The notes: generated by a model not told the origin, from the sequence alone. DNA of 64,000 bases from Chthoniobacter flavus (GCA_945878135.1 CAMDUL010000008.1:30184-94183), one strand, 5' to 3'; counted from the stretch's first letter, positions 35,843 through 44,187 are shown. Numbers and translations are program-made.

Positions 35843-35849
35843 GGGGGTC

Positions 35850-35878
35850 TTTGTAGGCGTGCCGAAGGTCTTGCGCAA
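35850..35878 (-). promoter_or_regulatory. Leaderless-type promoter for the FAH/ATPase operon
   Basis: Minus strand: TTGCGC (35873-35878), exactly 17 bases, TACAAA (35850-35855), then 7 bases to the ATG at 35842. The -35 shares the palindrome TTGCGCAA with the opposing rfaE2 promoter. Confidence 0.5.
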
Positions 35879-35900
35879 TGACGGCTGTGGCTGGAATACT
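35871..35900 (+). promoter_or_regulatory. Leaderless-type promoter for rfaE2
   Basis: TTGCGC (35871-35876), 18 bases, AATACT (35895-35900), then 6 bases to the ATG at 35907. The -35 overlaps that of the divergent FAH promoter. Confidence 0.5.
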
Positions 35901-35906
35901 CGGCGC

Positions 35907-36389
35907 ATGCACGAGGGACGCGTGTTGGAAGCGGCCGATCTGGCGCAGGAGCGCGATGCCATGGATGCCGCCGGACGCCGTTTGGTTTTCACCAACGGGT
36001 GCTTCGATCTCCTCCACGCCGGCCACGTGCGTTATCTGCGCGAGGCGCGCGCCCTCGGCGATGCTTTGGCCGTCGGTCTGAACAGCGACCGCTCCGTGCG
36101 CGAGTTGAAGGGCCCCGGTCGTCCGCTCAACCCGCAGGACGACCGCGCCGAAGTGCTCTCCGCGCTCGGTTGCGTGGATTACGTGGTGGTTTTCGACGAC
36201 AAACGGGCAACCTCGGTCCTGCGCGCGGTGCGACCGCACATTTACGCCAAAGGCGGCGATTACACGCCGGAGTCGCTCGATGCCGAGGAACAGGCGGCCC
36301 TGCACGATGCCGGGGCGGAAATCCGGATCCTCCCGCTGGTGCCGGGCCGTTCCACCACGGCGTTGCTGGAAAGGATGCACGAACGGTGA
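35907..36389 (+). CDS. rfaE2: D-glycero-beta-D-manno-heptose 1-phosphate adenylyltransferase
   Basis: A 160-residue nucleotidyltransferase (the C-terminal half of HldE as a separate protein) that makes ADP-heptose for lipopolysaccharide core. It has FTNGCFDLLHAGHVRYL with the HxGH motif, GLNSDRSVRELKGPGRP, and YAKGGDYTPESL. The separate-domain form is common outside enterics. The ATG at 35907 follows its -10 box by 6 bases. The stop overlaps the PurN-like start (GTGA). Confidence 0.93.
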   Translation: MHEGRVLEAADLAQERDAMDAAGRRLVFTNGCFDLLHAGHVRYLREARALGDALAVGLNSDRSVRELKGPGRPLNPQDDRAEVLSALGCVDYVVVFDDKRATSVLRAVRPHIYAKGGDYTPESLDAEEQAALHDAGAEIRILPLVPGRSTTALLERMHER

Positions 36390-36988
36390 GCGCGGGAGAC
36401 AAATTGCGCATCGGCGTCCTCGGTTCCGGGGCGGGCACGAACCTCGATGCGATTTTTCGCGCCATCCACGACAGCATGCTGCCCGCGGAAATCAAAGTGG
36501 TCGTCTCCGACGTGCGCGATGCCGGCATCCTGCACGTCGGTCGGGCCCACCGCGCGCAGACGAAATATGTCTACCCCGGGGAAGCCGAAGGCGTGCTCGA
36601 CCCGGCCAGCGAGCACAACATCGTCAACGCCCTGCAGCACCAGCACGCGGAACTGATTCTTCTGCTCAACTTCCGGCGGGCTCCCGGTCCCGACTTGCTC
36701 GGTGCCTTCGCCGGCCGGATCCTCGCCGTCCACCCTTCGCTCCTGCCCGCTCATCCGGGTCCCCGGCCTTGGGAAGACGCCCTGGCCGCGGGCGACACGG
36801 TGGCCGGTTGTACGGTCTACCGCGTCGGCGGGGACGGCGGCTTCGGCGAGATCGTGGCGCAGGCCGAGGCCGACGTCCTGCCCGGTGACACGCCCGAAAT
36901 TCTGCGCGACCGCATCCGCCAGGCGGAAAACCTCCTCTTCCCCGCCGTGGTGGAATTTTTCGCGCGCGAACGTCCTTTTGCGGGGTAG
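36386..36988 (+). CDS. PurN-like formyltransferase homologue lacking catalytic residues
   Basis: A 200-residue protein of the glycinamide ribonucleotide formyltransferase fold. It has GVLGSGAGTNLDAIF for the phosphate-binding loop and GRILAVHPSLLPAHPG for the folate site. PurN normally has N-x-H there; this protein has A114-V-H116. In a simple alignment, the loop that should carry the catalytic Asp (ELDGGPVI in E. coli) reads GDGGFGEI. The His stays, but Asn and probably Asp are gone. The GTG start overlaps the rfaE2 stop. It could be a divergent enzyme or a non-catalytic paralogue. Confidence 0.82.
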   Translation: MSAGDKLRIGVLGSGAGTNLDAIFRAIHDSMLPAEIKVVVSDVRDAGILHVGRAHRAQTKYVYPGEAEGVLDPASEHNIVNALQHQHAELILLLNFRRAPGPDLLGAFAGRILAVHPSLLPAHPGPRPWEDALAAGDTVAGCTVYRVGGDGGFGEIVAQAEADVLPGDTPEILRDRIRQAENLLFPAVVEFFARERPFAG

Positions 36989-37014
36989 ACATCGGGGCGG
37001 CGGGGGCGTTTAGT
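36986..37014 (+). promoter_or_regulatory. Leaderless-type promoter for the small membrane protein
   Basis: TAGACA (36986-36991), exactly 17 bases, TTTAGT (37009-37014), then 6 bases to the ATG at 37021. The promoter begins inside the stop codon of the preceding gene. Confidence 0.45.
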
Positions 37015-37020
37015 GACGGA

Positions 37021-37233
37021 ATGACGGTCGGACAAGGCTCGGCGGGCAATGTGATTGCCGCTCTGGGCAGCCTTTTGGTCCCGGGCCTCGGGCAATTGCT
37101 GCAGGGCCGCTTTCTCGCTGCGGTGCTCTTCTTCGTCGGAGCCGCCGTGCTGTGGTTTGTCAGCATCGGCACCCTCGGCTGGATCATGCACCTTTGGTCC
37201 TGCCTGAATGCGGCATTGTGGAAACCGCGGTGA
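37021..37233 (+). CDS. Small membrane protein (TM2/DUF5683-like)
   Basis: A 70-residue protein with two hydrophobic stretches (about 8-28 and 31-50) joined by PGLGQLLQGRFLAAVLFF. The PGLGQ-x3-GR turn is typical of TM2 and related small two-helix membrane proteins. Function unknown. It has its own candidate promoter and is followed 19 bases later by the aldehyde dehydrogenase gene. Confidence 0.7.
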   Translation: MTVGQGSAGNVIAALGSLLVPGLGQLLQGRFLAAVLFFVGAAVLWFVSIGTLGWIMHLWSCLNAALWKPR

Positions 37234-37245
37234 AATGGGTTAATC
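37216..37245 (+). promoter_or_regulatory. Weak leaderless-type promoter for the aldehyde dehydrogenase
   Basis: TTGTGG (37216-37221), 18 bases, TTAATC (37240-37245), then 7 bases to the ATG at 37253. Confidence 0.28.
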
Positions 37246-37252
37246 TTCCATC

Positions 37253-38731
37253 ATGAAAACCCTCCTGAACCACATCAACGGCCGGTGGGTCCCGGCCAAG
37301 AGCGGCGCCACGCGCGATATTCTCAATCCGGCGGACAACAAGGTGATGGCCAAAGCGACCGAGAGCGGCGCAGCCGATGCCGAAAAGGCCATCGGTGCGG
37401 CGCGGGAGGCCTTCGACCACGGACCGTGGGGCAAGAGCACCGGGCCCGAGCGTGCGGAGAAACTTTTCGCTCTGGCCAACCTCGTCGAGAAGCACGCGGC
37501 GGAGTTCGCGAAAATCGACACCGAGAACAACGGCAAGCCGTTGCGCGAGGCCGGCTATGACGCGGCCGATGCCGCGGGGTGCTTCCGTTACTATGCCGGC
37601 CTGGCCAGCAAACCGCAGGGCCAGACCTACAGCGTGAGCGATCCGAACATGGTCTGCATGACCGTGCGCGAACCGATCGGCGTGTGCGCGCAGATCATCC
37701 CGTGGAATTATCCGCTCCTCATGGCCGTGTGGAAACTCGCCCCCGGTCTCGCCGCAGGCAACGCGTGCATCCTGAAGCCGTCGGAAATGACCCCCGTTTC
37801 CGCGGTGAAACTTTTCGAACTGATCAAGGAAGCCGGTTTTCCCCCGGGCGCAGCCAACCTCATCCTCGGGCCCGGCGACCCGGTCGGATCGACCCTCGCG
37901 GCCAGCGACCGGGTGGACAAAGTCGCTTTCACCGGCGGCGGCGTGACCGGACGCAAAATCATGACCGCCGCCACCGGCAACCTGAAAAAAGTCACCCTCG
38001 AACTCGGCGGCAAGAGCCCGAACATCGTTTTTGCCGACGCCGATTTCGACGCGGCGCTCGAATTCGCCATGTTCGGCATCTTCGCCGGGCAGGGCGAAGT
38101 CTGCAGCGCGGGCTCGCGCCTGATCCTCGAGCGCAAGATGGCCAAAAAGTTCCTCCCGCGCCTGGCCGAGGCCTGCCGGAACATCGTGGTCGGCGACGGC
38201 CTGGCCAAAAAAACCGAGATGGGTCCGCTCATCTCGCCGGCCCACATGGAAAAAGTCCTCGGCTACATCCAGTCCGGTCTCGACGAGGGAGCCAAGCTGC
38301 TCTGCGGCGGCAAGCGCATCACCAAGGGCGCCCTGGCCAAGGGCAATTTCGTCGAGCCGACCGTCTTCGTCGATGTCCCGCCGGACGCGAGAATCTTGAA
38401 GGAGGAAATTTTCGGCCCGGTGCTCGTGGTCGAGCTTTTCGACACCGAGGAGGAAGCCATCCGCAAAGCCAATGACACCGTTTACGGTTTGGCCGGCGCG
38501 GTTTTCACCTCCGACGGCGCCAGAGCCCAGCGCGTGATCAAACAGCTGCGCGCCGGTATCACGTGGATCAACACGTATCATCCGACCTTCAACGAGGCCC
38601 CGTGGGGCGGCTACAAGCAGTCCGGCATCGGCCGCGAACTCGGCACCTACGGCCTCGAGGCCTACACCGAGGTCAAACAGATCAACATCAACCTCGCGCC
38701 CGGCCGCATCGGCTGGTTCAAAAATCTTTGA
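37253..38731 (+). CDS. NAD(P)-dependent aldehyde dehydrogenase (BetB-like)
   Basis: A 492-residue class 1/2-type aldehyde dehydrogenase. It has INGRWVPAKSGATRDILNP, PWNYPLLMAVWKLAPGLAAGN, LELGGKSPNIVF with the general base Glu near 249, and GQGEVCSAGSRL with the nucleophile Cys near 283. EEIFGPVL and PWGGYKQSGIGRELG complete the fold. It is closest in wording to betaine/aminoaldehyde dehydrogenases. The next gene, 4 bases on, encodes PotA, so oxidation of a polyamine-derived aminoaldehyde is a reasonable guess. Confidence 0.93.
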   Translation: MKTLLNHINGRWVPAKSGATRDILNPADNKVMAKATESGAADAEKAIGAAREAFDHGPWGKSTGPERAEKLFALANLVEKHAAEFAKIDTENNGKPLREAGYDAADAAGCFRYYAGLASKPQGQTYSVSDPNMVCMTVREPIGVCAQIIPWNYPLLMAVWKLAPGLAAGNACILKPSEMTPVSAVKLFELIKEAGFPPGAANLILGPGDPVGSTLAASDRVDKVAFTGGGVTGRKIMTAATGNLKKVTLELGGKSPNIVFADADFDAALEFAMFGIFAGQGEVCSAGSRLILERKMAKKFLPRLAEACRNIVVGDGLAKKTEMGPLISPAHMEKVLGYIQSGLDEGAKLLCGGKRITKGALAKGNFVEPTVFVDVPPDARILKEEIFGPVLVVELFDTEEEAIRKANDTVYGLAGAVFTSDGARAQRVIKQLRAGITWINTYHPTFNEAPWGGYKQSGIGRELGTYGLEAYTEVKQININLAPGRIGWFKNL

Positions 38732-38735
38732 TCTG

Positions 38736-39839
38736 ATGAACCCGATGGTCGAAGTCCGCGATGTCACGAAACGTTTCGGGGATTTCACGGCTCTGGACCA
38801 CGTGAGCCTCGACATCGCCGAGGGCGAGTTCATGACCTTCCTCGGTCCGTCGGGCTGCGGCAAGACGACCTGCCTGCGCATGATCAGCGGTTTCGAGCAG
38901 CCGACGACGGGACAGATTCTCATCGCCGGGCAGGACGTCTCGAACGACCCGCCCTACAAGCGCAATGTCAACCAGGTCTTCCAGAGCTACGCCCTCTTCC
39001 CGCACCTTTCCGTGCGCGAGAACATCACCTTCGGGCTGCGCATGAAAAAATTGCCGCCGGAGGCCATCAAGGAAAAAACCGATTGGGCCATCGCCATGAC
39101 GTCGCTGCAGGGCATGGAGGACCGCAAGCCGGCGCAGTTGTCCGGCGGACAACGCCAGCGCGTCGCCCTCGCGCGCGCCATCGTCTGCGAACCGCAGGTC
39201 CTCCTGCTCGACGAACCGCTTTCCGCCCTCGATGCCAAGCTGCGCACGCAAATGCGCGCGGAGCTGAAAAACCTGCAGAAGCGCCTCGGCATCACCTTCA
39301 TCTTTGTCACGCACGACCAGGAGGAGGCACTCAGCATGTCCGACCGCATCGCGGTCATGAACAAGGGCCGCGTCGAGCAGATCGGCACCGCGGCGGAGAT
39401 CTACCACCACCCGCGCACCGAATTCGTGGCCGGCTTCATCGGCGAAACGAACATCGTGGAAGCCGAGGTGCTCCGGCGCGAGGACGGACTCGCTTTCTGC
39501 CGTCTCGAAGGCGGCCTCGAACTCTGGATCAAAAGCGGCGAGAGCAGCGCGGTCGGGAGCAAGATGCTGGTTTCGGTCCGCCCGGAAAAAATCCGCCTGC
39601 ACCGCGAGAGGCCCGAGGGAGACCGTAATGTTTTTTCCAGCCGCGTGAGCAGCGAGGTCTTCAAGGGGGCGGTGGACGACATGACCATCGTGACCGAGGG
39701 CGGCCTCGAACTCAGCGCCCTGCTGGCCAATGCCGGGGAGACCGGACTGGATTTCCACGAGGGCGAGCACGTCTGGTGCCTCATCCACCCCAACGATGTC
39801 AGCCTGCTCGTCCGCGAGGACTCCCCGGTCGCCGTTTGA
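38736..39839 (+). CDS. potA: ABC transporter ATPase, spermidine/putrescine type
   Basis: A 367-residue ATPase of the PotA/MalK group. It has Walker A GPSGCGKTT, Q-loop VFQSYALFPHLSV, signature LSGGQRQRVALARA, Walker B LLLDEPLSALD, and the H-loop FVTHDQEEAL. A C-terminal TOBE region starts about residue 270 (LVSVRPEKI). It lies 4 bases after the aldehyde dehydrogenase. No permease or binding protein (PotB/C/D) follows; the next gene is a porin behind its own promoter, so partners must be encoded elsewhere. Confidence 0.85.
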   Translation: MNPMVEVRDVTKRFGDFTALDHVSLDIAEGEFMTFLGPSGCGKTTCLRMISGFEQPTTGQILIAGQDVSNDPPYKRNVNQVFQSYALFPHLSVRENITFGLRMKKLPPEAIKEKTDWAIAMTSLQGMEDRKPAQLSGGQRQRVALARAIVCEPQVLLLDEPLSALDAKLRTQMRAELKNLQKRLGITFIFVTHDQEEALSMSDRIAVMNKGRVEQIGTAAEIYHHPRTEFVAGFIGETNIVEAEVLRREDGLAFCRLEGGLELWIKSGESSAVGSKMLVSVRPEKIRLHRERPEGDRNVFSSRVSSEVFKGAVDDMTIVTEGGLELSALLANAGETGLDFHEGEHVWCLIHPNDVSLLVREDSPVAV

Positions 39840-39929
39840 CCATCCGGTATGGCGCTTTTTGGCCAGACTTGGTGAGAGCAAGGAACGGAAATCAGGGTTC
39901 TACAGAGAAAAAATAAAAGGTTTGTCCTT

Positions 39930-39945
39930 TGGCACGGCTTGTGCT
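39930..39945 (+). promoter_or_regulatory. Candidate sigma-54 (-24/-12) promoter for the porin
   Basis: TGGCACG, four bases, then GTGCT, matching the sigma-54 consensus TGGCACG-N4-TTGCW at all but one position. The GG and GC dinucleotides have the right spacing. Transcription would start near 39956, about 60 bases before the ATG at 40016. The surrounding 176-base gap is AT-richer than the genes. Confidence 0.55.
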
Positions 39946-40015
39946 TCAAAGAGTCCGTTCATTACATCGTCTGCTTGAGGGACGGTTCTCCAAAAACACC
40001 AAACCCACTAAAACC

Positions 40016-40942
40016 ATGAAAAAACTCCTCGCGTTAATAGCAACCCTGCTGCTGGCCGCACCGCTGGCGCAGGCTCAAACCGAAACCGGCACTTCGGCCG
40101 GAGCCTTGGCCCTCGATCGCGCCCGTTCGGCCCCGATCAGCGCAGGCGGCCCGACCACTGAAGCCACCGTCACCGTTGTCGACGGCAAGTCGATGAGCAA
40201 AGAGGTCGTCGTGGTCGAAGAAGAAGACAAATGGTGGTCGGTCAACGCCTCCACCGGTTGGGACAGCCTTTACATGTTCCGCGGGGCCAACTTGCTCGGT
40301 AACGGTTTCGGGCTCTACTGGCTTGGTGGCGATGTCAGCGTCACTCCTTGGGAGAACGGCGCCCTGACCGCCGGCGTCTGGTATGGCGTCAGCTCCTCGA
40401 CGAGCCGTCAGTATCAAGAGCTCAACGTCTTCGTCGACTACACCCACAGTTTCGGCCCGCTCGATGCTTCCTTCGGCTGGATCTATTATTACTACCCTAA
40501 CAACTTTGGTCTCGGCGGCGCTGATCTGAGCCAGAACGAGCTCTATTGGGCCTTGGCTTACAACATCGAGGTTGGTGCTGTCACCTTCACGCCGAACATG
40601 ACCTACTTCCTCAACGTCGGCCCCCACGCGGGTGACGGCGGTTGGACCGAGCCCGGCGCTTCCTACCTGCTCCTGCAATTGGACGCCAGCATGTCCGTCA
40701 CCGATTGGCTCGCGGTCGAGCCCTATGTGGCCTACGGCATCAACTTCGGGTTCAACGCCAACAACAACGGCAACCTCTTCGACGGGGGCAACAACTTCCA
40801 ACTCGGGGTGGCTCTGCCCATCTCGGTGACCAGCTGGTTCGGCATTTCGCCCTACGTGGCCTACTCCTACCAGTGGCAGGATATCGTCGGGACCGACGAG
40901 AATACCTGGTGGGCCGGGGTAAGCGCGAACTTCTCGTTCTAA
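40016..40942 (+). CDS. Outer-membrane beta-barrel (putative porin)
   Basis: A 308-residue exported protein. The signal peptide is MKKLLALIATLLLAAPLAQA. An unstructured stretch (about 21-75) precedes a barrel of alternating aromatic strands (WSVNASTGWDSLYMFRGAN, FGLYWLGGDVSV, YQELNVFVDYTHSF, WIYYYYPNN, WWAGVSANFSF). It ends in Phe, the classic outer-membrane insertion signal. The barrel resembles TorF-type putative porins of Verrucomicrobiota. A candidate sigma-54 promoter and a strong terminator bracket it as a single-gene unit. Confidence 0.85.
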   Translation: MKKLLALIATLLLAAPLAQAQTETGTSAGALALDRARSAPISAGGPTTEATVTVVDGKSMSKEVVVVEEEDKWWSVNASTGWDSLYMFRGANLLGNGFGLYWLGGDVSVTPWENGALTAGVWYGVSSSTSRQYQELNVFVDYTHSFGPLDASFGWIYYYYPNNFGLGGADLSQNELYWALAYNIEVGAVTFTPNMTYFLNVGPHAGDGGWTEPGASYLLLQLDASMSVTDWLAVEPYVAYGINFGFNANNNGNLFDGGNNFQLGVALPISVTSWFGISPYVAYSYQWQDIVGTDENTWWAGVSANFSF

Positions 40943-40958
40943 GCAGCTTCCACTCACC

Positions 40959-40991
40959 AAACCCCTCCGGCTCCGGCCGGAGGGGTTTTTT
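40959..40991 (+). terminator. Rho-independent terminator of the porin gene
   Basis: A perfect stem of about 13 base pairs (CCCCTCCGGC / GCCGGAGGGG plus flanking A-T pairs), loop TCCG, then six T. It starts 16 bases after the stop codon. Confidence 0.9.
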
Positions 40992-41042
40992 CTTGGCCCG
41001 GACTGGCATTGACCGCGGAATGGATTATCTTCCGCCCGTCCC

Positions 41043-42053
41043 ATGGAAATCCTCCAACTCCTCGGTGTCGCCGTCGGCCTCGCCTCGCTGGCCGGTCTCA
41101 ACCTTTACCTGACCGTTTTTCTCACCGGCCTCGCCGTGCGGTTCGACTGGATCGACCTCTCACCCGCCTACCAGCGCCTCGAAGTCCTGGCCGACCCGCT
41201 CGTCCTGGCTGTCGCGGGCGTGCTCTTCGCCATGGAATTTCTGGCCGACAAATTTCCGTGGGTCGATTCCGCCTGGGACGCCGTCCATACCGCCATCCGC
41301 CCGGTCGGCGCCGCGCTGCTCGCCATCATGGTTCTGGGCGAAAGCAATGCCGTCTTCAATGTCGTCGTCGGACTCCTCGCCGCGTGGCTCGGTTTCACCA
41401 CCCACGCGCTGAAGTCGACCGTCCGGTTGCAAGCCAATGCCTCGCCCGAGCCGGTGTCCAACATCGCCCTGAGTGTGGCCGAGGATGCCACCGTGGTCCT
41501 CGGGCTCGGACTCATTTTCACCTACCCGGTCGTGGCTCTCGTGCTGGCCATTTTCCTCCTCGCCGCCATCTGGTTTTTCGTCCCCCGCATGCTGCGCGCC
41601 ACGGGGGTCAAGCTCTGGTTGTGCGGACGCAAATTGCGCCTCGCGCCCGACGAAGTGCCGGTGGCCGATCTGCCTGACGAGTTGCCCGCCGCCGCCCGCG
41701 CGGCGGTGGAGGACCATGCCGGGCCCGGTTGGCGCGTCGCATGGGCCGTGCCGTGCATCAGCGGGAGCGGCCCGGGCTACCCGCGCAACCGGTTCGGATG
41801 GCTGGTTTCGGCCGATGGCGCCGCACCGATGCTCTATTTTGTCCCGCGGGCGCACCCGCGCCGTCCGCGCGCCCTGCCTCCCGGCGCGCCTTCGCTGGCG
41901 CGAGTCGAACACAAATTTCTCGCCGATGTCCTTGTTCTCGCCTGGCCGGGCGAGGGTGCCGAGGCGCGCTTTCTTTTCGACCGCGGTGCGCGTTCGCTCG
42001 CGCAACTGGTCGCCGACCGATTGTCCGGACAGCCCGCTAATCTCGCCGCGTGA
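41043..42053 (+). CDS. DUF4126 domain membrane protein
   Basis: A 336-residue protein. Residues 1-190 are the DUF4126 membrane domain, with about five hydrophobic segments (LGVAVGLASLAGLNLYLTVFLTGL, LVLAVAGVLFAMEFLADK, FNVVVGLLAAWLGF, VVALVLAIFLLAAIWFFV). Conserved phrases are FLADKFPWVDSAWDAVHTAIRP and HALKSTVRLQANASPEPVSNI. A soluble C-terminal part (about 205-330) with WRVAWAVPCISGSGPGYPRNRFGW is unassigned. Function unknown. Confidence 0.82.
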   Translation: MEILQLLGVAVGLASLAGLNLYLTVFLTGLAVRFDWIDLSPAYQRLEVLADPLVLAVAGVLFAMEFLADKFPWVDSAWDAVHTAIRPVGAALLAIMVLGESNAVFNVVVGLLAAWLGFTTHALKSTVRLQANASPEPVSNIALSVAEDATVVLGLGLIFTYPVVALVLAIFLLAAIWFFVPRMLRATGVKLWLCGRKLRLAPDEVPVADLPDELPAAARAAVEDHAGPGWRVAWAVPCISGSGPGYPRNRFGWLVSADGAAPMLYFVPRAHPRRPRALPPGAPSLARVEHKFLADVLVLAWPGEGAEARFLFDRGARSLAQLVADRLSGQPANLAA

Positions 42054-42097
42054 TTTTCGGGCTTCTCGCCCGTGCGCCGAGCCGCTGAAATATCCCG

Positions 42098-43048
42098 ATG
42101 TCCCGACGCAGTATCCTTATCACCGGCGGTGCCGGCTTTGTCGGCTCCCACGCGGCTTCCCTTTTTCTGCGGGAAGGTTGGAAAGTGGGGGTCCTCGACG
42201 ATTTCAACGGCTTTTACGATCCGCAGGTCAAGCGCCGCAACATGGCCGGTCTGGCCGAAGCGGAACTCTTCGAAGGCGATATTTGCGACCCGGAGGCGGT
42301 CGCCCGGGCTTTCGCGCCCGGCTGGGACGTTGTGCTCCACCTCGCCGCCCGCGCCGGCGTCCGGCCGTCCATCGAGCAACCCTCCCTCTACGCACGGACC
42401 AATGTCCTCGGCACGGTGAATGTCCTCGACGCGGCGGTGCGGGGCGGCACGGGGAAATTCCTCTTTGCCAGCAGCTCGTCCGTCTACGGGGCGACCGACG
42501 AGGTGCCCTTCCGCGAGAGCGCCGCCCTGCGCCGCACTTACAGCCCCTACGCCGCGACCAAGGTGGCCGGCGAGCAATTGTGTTCCGCCTATTCCCACCT
42601 CCACGGCCTGCCGGTCGTCGTCCTGCGCTTTTTCACCGTCTACGGCCCCGGCCAGCGTCCCGATCTCGCCATCCATAAATTCACCCGCGCCATCCATGAG
42701 GGACGTCCCATCACTCAATACGGCGACGGCACCAGCCGCCGTGACTACACCTACGTGGATGATGTGGTGCAAGGTATCCGCGGTGCGGCGGATTACGGGC
42801 GTGCCGGCTTCGACATCTTCAACATCGGCGAGTCGGAAACCACCTCGCTGCGCGAATTGATTGCGGCCATCGAAAACGCGACGGGTGAAAAAGCGGTCAT
42901 CGACCGCCAACCCGACCAACCCGGCGACATGCCGGCCACGTGGGCGGACATCTCCAAGGCGCGCTTGCTGCTGGGTTACAAGCCGCGGACCAAAATCGCC
43001 GAGGGTATCCCGAAATTCGTCGAGTGGTTCCGTTCCACTGCGGCATGA
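42098..43048 (+). CDS. NAD-dependent sugar epimerase (UDP-glucuronate 4-epimerase-like)
   Basis: A 316-residue extended SDR enzyme. It has ITGGAGFVGSHAAS (NAD-binding GxxGxxG) and LHLAARAGVRPSI. The catalytic YSPYAATK supplies Tyr and Lys, with Ser in SSSSVYG. VYGPGQRPDLAIHKF and YTYVDDVV fit UDP-glucuronate/UDP-galacturonate epimerases. Likely role: sugar-nucleotide supply for surface polysaccharide. Its stop overlaps the M20 peptidase start by 4 bases. Confidence 0.9.
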   Translation: MSRRSILITGGAGFVGSHAASLFLREGWKVGVLDDFNGFYDPQVKRRNMAGLAEAELFEGDICDPEAVARAFAPGWDVVLHLAARAGVRPSIEQPSLYARTNVLGTVNVLDAAVRGGTGKFLFASSSSVYGATDEVPFRESAALRRTYSPYAATKVAGEQLCSAYSHLHGLPVVVLRFFTVYGPGQRPDLAIHKFTRAIHEGRPITQYGDGTSRRDYTYVDDVVQGIRGAADYGRAGFDIFNIGESETTSLRELIAAIENATGEKAVIDRQPDQPGDMPATWADISKARLLLGYKPRTKIAEGIPKFVEWFRSTAA

Positions 43049-44172
43049 GCGCGGCGCCCGACTCCGTCGTGGAACTGGCGCAGGCGCTGGTCCGCATTCC
43101 CAGCGTCAATCCCGACGGCGACCCCGGCACCGACCGCACCGGCGAAGAGGCTTGCGCGGAGTTTGTCGCGGAATTTCTCCGCTCCCTCGGGGCGCACGCG
43201 GGGTTGCGTCCGGTGCATCCCGGACGCCCCAATGTGGTCGGGTTCTTTCCCGCCCCGGGCAAGCCGCGTCTGCTCCTCGCCCCGCATACGGACACGGTCA
43301 GCGTGGCCGGCATGACCATCGATCCGTTCGGCGGGGATTTGCGCGACGGGAAAATCCACGGCCGCGGGGCCAGCGACACCAAGGGACCGATGGCCGCCAT
43401 GCTTTGGGCCCTGCACGAGAGCCGCGATCTTCTGCCGCGCCTCACCCACGAAATCTGGTTCGCCGGGTTGATGGGGGAGGAGGCCGGGCAGGACGGCGCC
43501 AAGGCACTGGCCGCGGAAGAGGATTTTGCTTTTGTCGTGGTGGGCGAACCCACGGATCTGGACGTCGTCTACAAACACAAAGTCGATGTGACCGCGCGGA
43601 TCACCGCGACGGGTCGCTCGGCGCACAGTTCGTGCCCCGAACGCGGCGAGAACGCGATCATCAAACTCGCCGCGGGGTTGCTCTCCTTGCAGGAAGCTCT
43701 GACCGCGTCTTTCGCCGCCATCGAGGATCCCGTCCTCGGTCACCCGACCTTCAGCATCGGCACCATCCGCGGCGGAACGAAATTCAACATCGTGCCCGAC
43801 CACGCCGAGGCGGTGGTCGATCTGCGTTTGCTCCCCGCGCAGTGGAAGGACCGCGGGGCGGAGGCCGTTTTCGAAGTCATGCGCACTGCCGGCCCGGGCC
43901 TGGCCGTGAGCCGCATCGCCGGATCCGAGGCGCTCGACACCGACCCCTCGCACCCGCTGGTCGGCAAATTGATCGAAGCGGGCGGACGTCCCGCCGGCGC
44001 CGCGTGGTTCTGCGACGCGGCCATCTTCTCCTCCCGCGGCACGCCGGCCGTGGCCGTCGGCCCGGGTTCCATCGCGCAGGCCCACACCGAAAACGAATTC
44101 ATCGCGGTGGACGATCTCGAAGCCGGCGTTGATTTTTTCAAAAGGTTTCTCGCCAGCCTGCAGGCCGGTTAG
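43045..44172 (+). CDS. M20 family metallopeptidase (ArgE/DapE-like)
   Basis: A 375-residue zinc amidohydrolase. LAPHTDTVSVAGM holds the first His/Asp, GRGASDTKGPMAAM the bridging Asp, MGEEAGQDG the catalytic Glu and metal Glu, and VVGEPTDLDV the next Asp. The dimerisation domain is in the middle (about 180-290) with GRSAHSSCPERGENAI. The final His is in AHTENEFI. The family includes acetylornithine deacetylase and succinyl-diaminopimelate desuccinylase, and the exact substrate is not decidable. Confidence 0.9.
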   Translation: MSAAPDSVVELAQALVRIPSVNPDGDPGTDRTGEEACAEFVAEFLRSLGAHAGLRPVHPGRPNVVGFFPAPGKPRLLLAPHTDTVSVAGMTIDPFGGDLRDGKIHGRGASDTKGPMAAMLWALHESRDLLPRLTHEIWFAGLMGEEAGQDGAKALAAEEDFAFVVVGEPTDLDVVYKHKVDVTARITATGRSAHSSCPERGENAIIKLAAGLLSLQEALTASFAAIEDPVLGHPTFSIGTIRGGTKFNIVPDHAEAVVDLRLLPAQWKDRGAEAVFEVMRTAGPGLAVSRIAGSEALDTDPSHPLVGKLIEAGGRPAGAAWFCDAAIFSSRGTPAVAVGPGSIAQAHTENEFIAVDDLEAGVDFFKRFLASLQAG

Positions 44173-44187
44173 AGTCCGGTCGTCTTC

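Noticed and set aside
32690..35881. A 1063-codon plus-strand open frame over the P1B ATPase
   Set aside because: The reverse strand encodes a full P-type ATPase with all motifs; the plus frame has none.
42054..42074. CGGGC-TTCTC-GCCCG hairpin after the DUF4126 gene as terminator
   Set aside because: Short stem and no T run on either strand.
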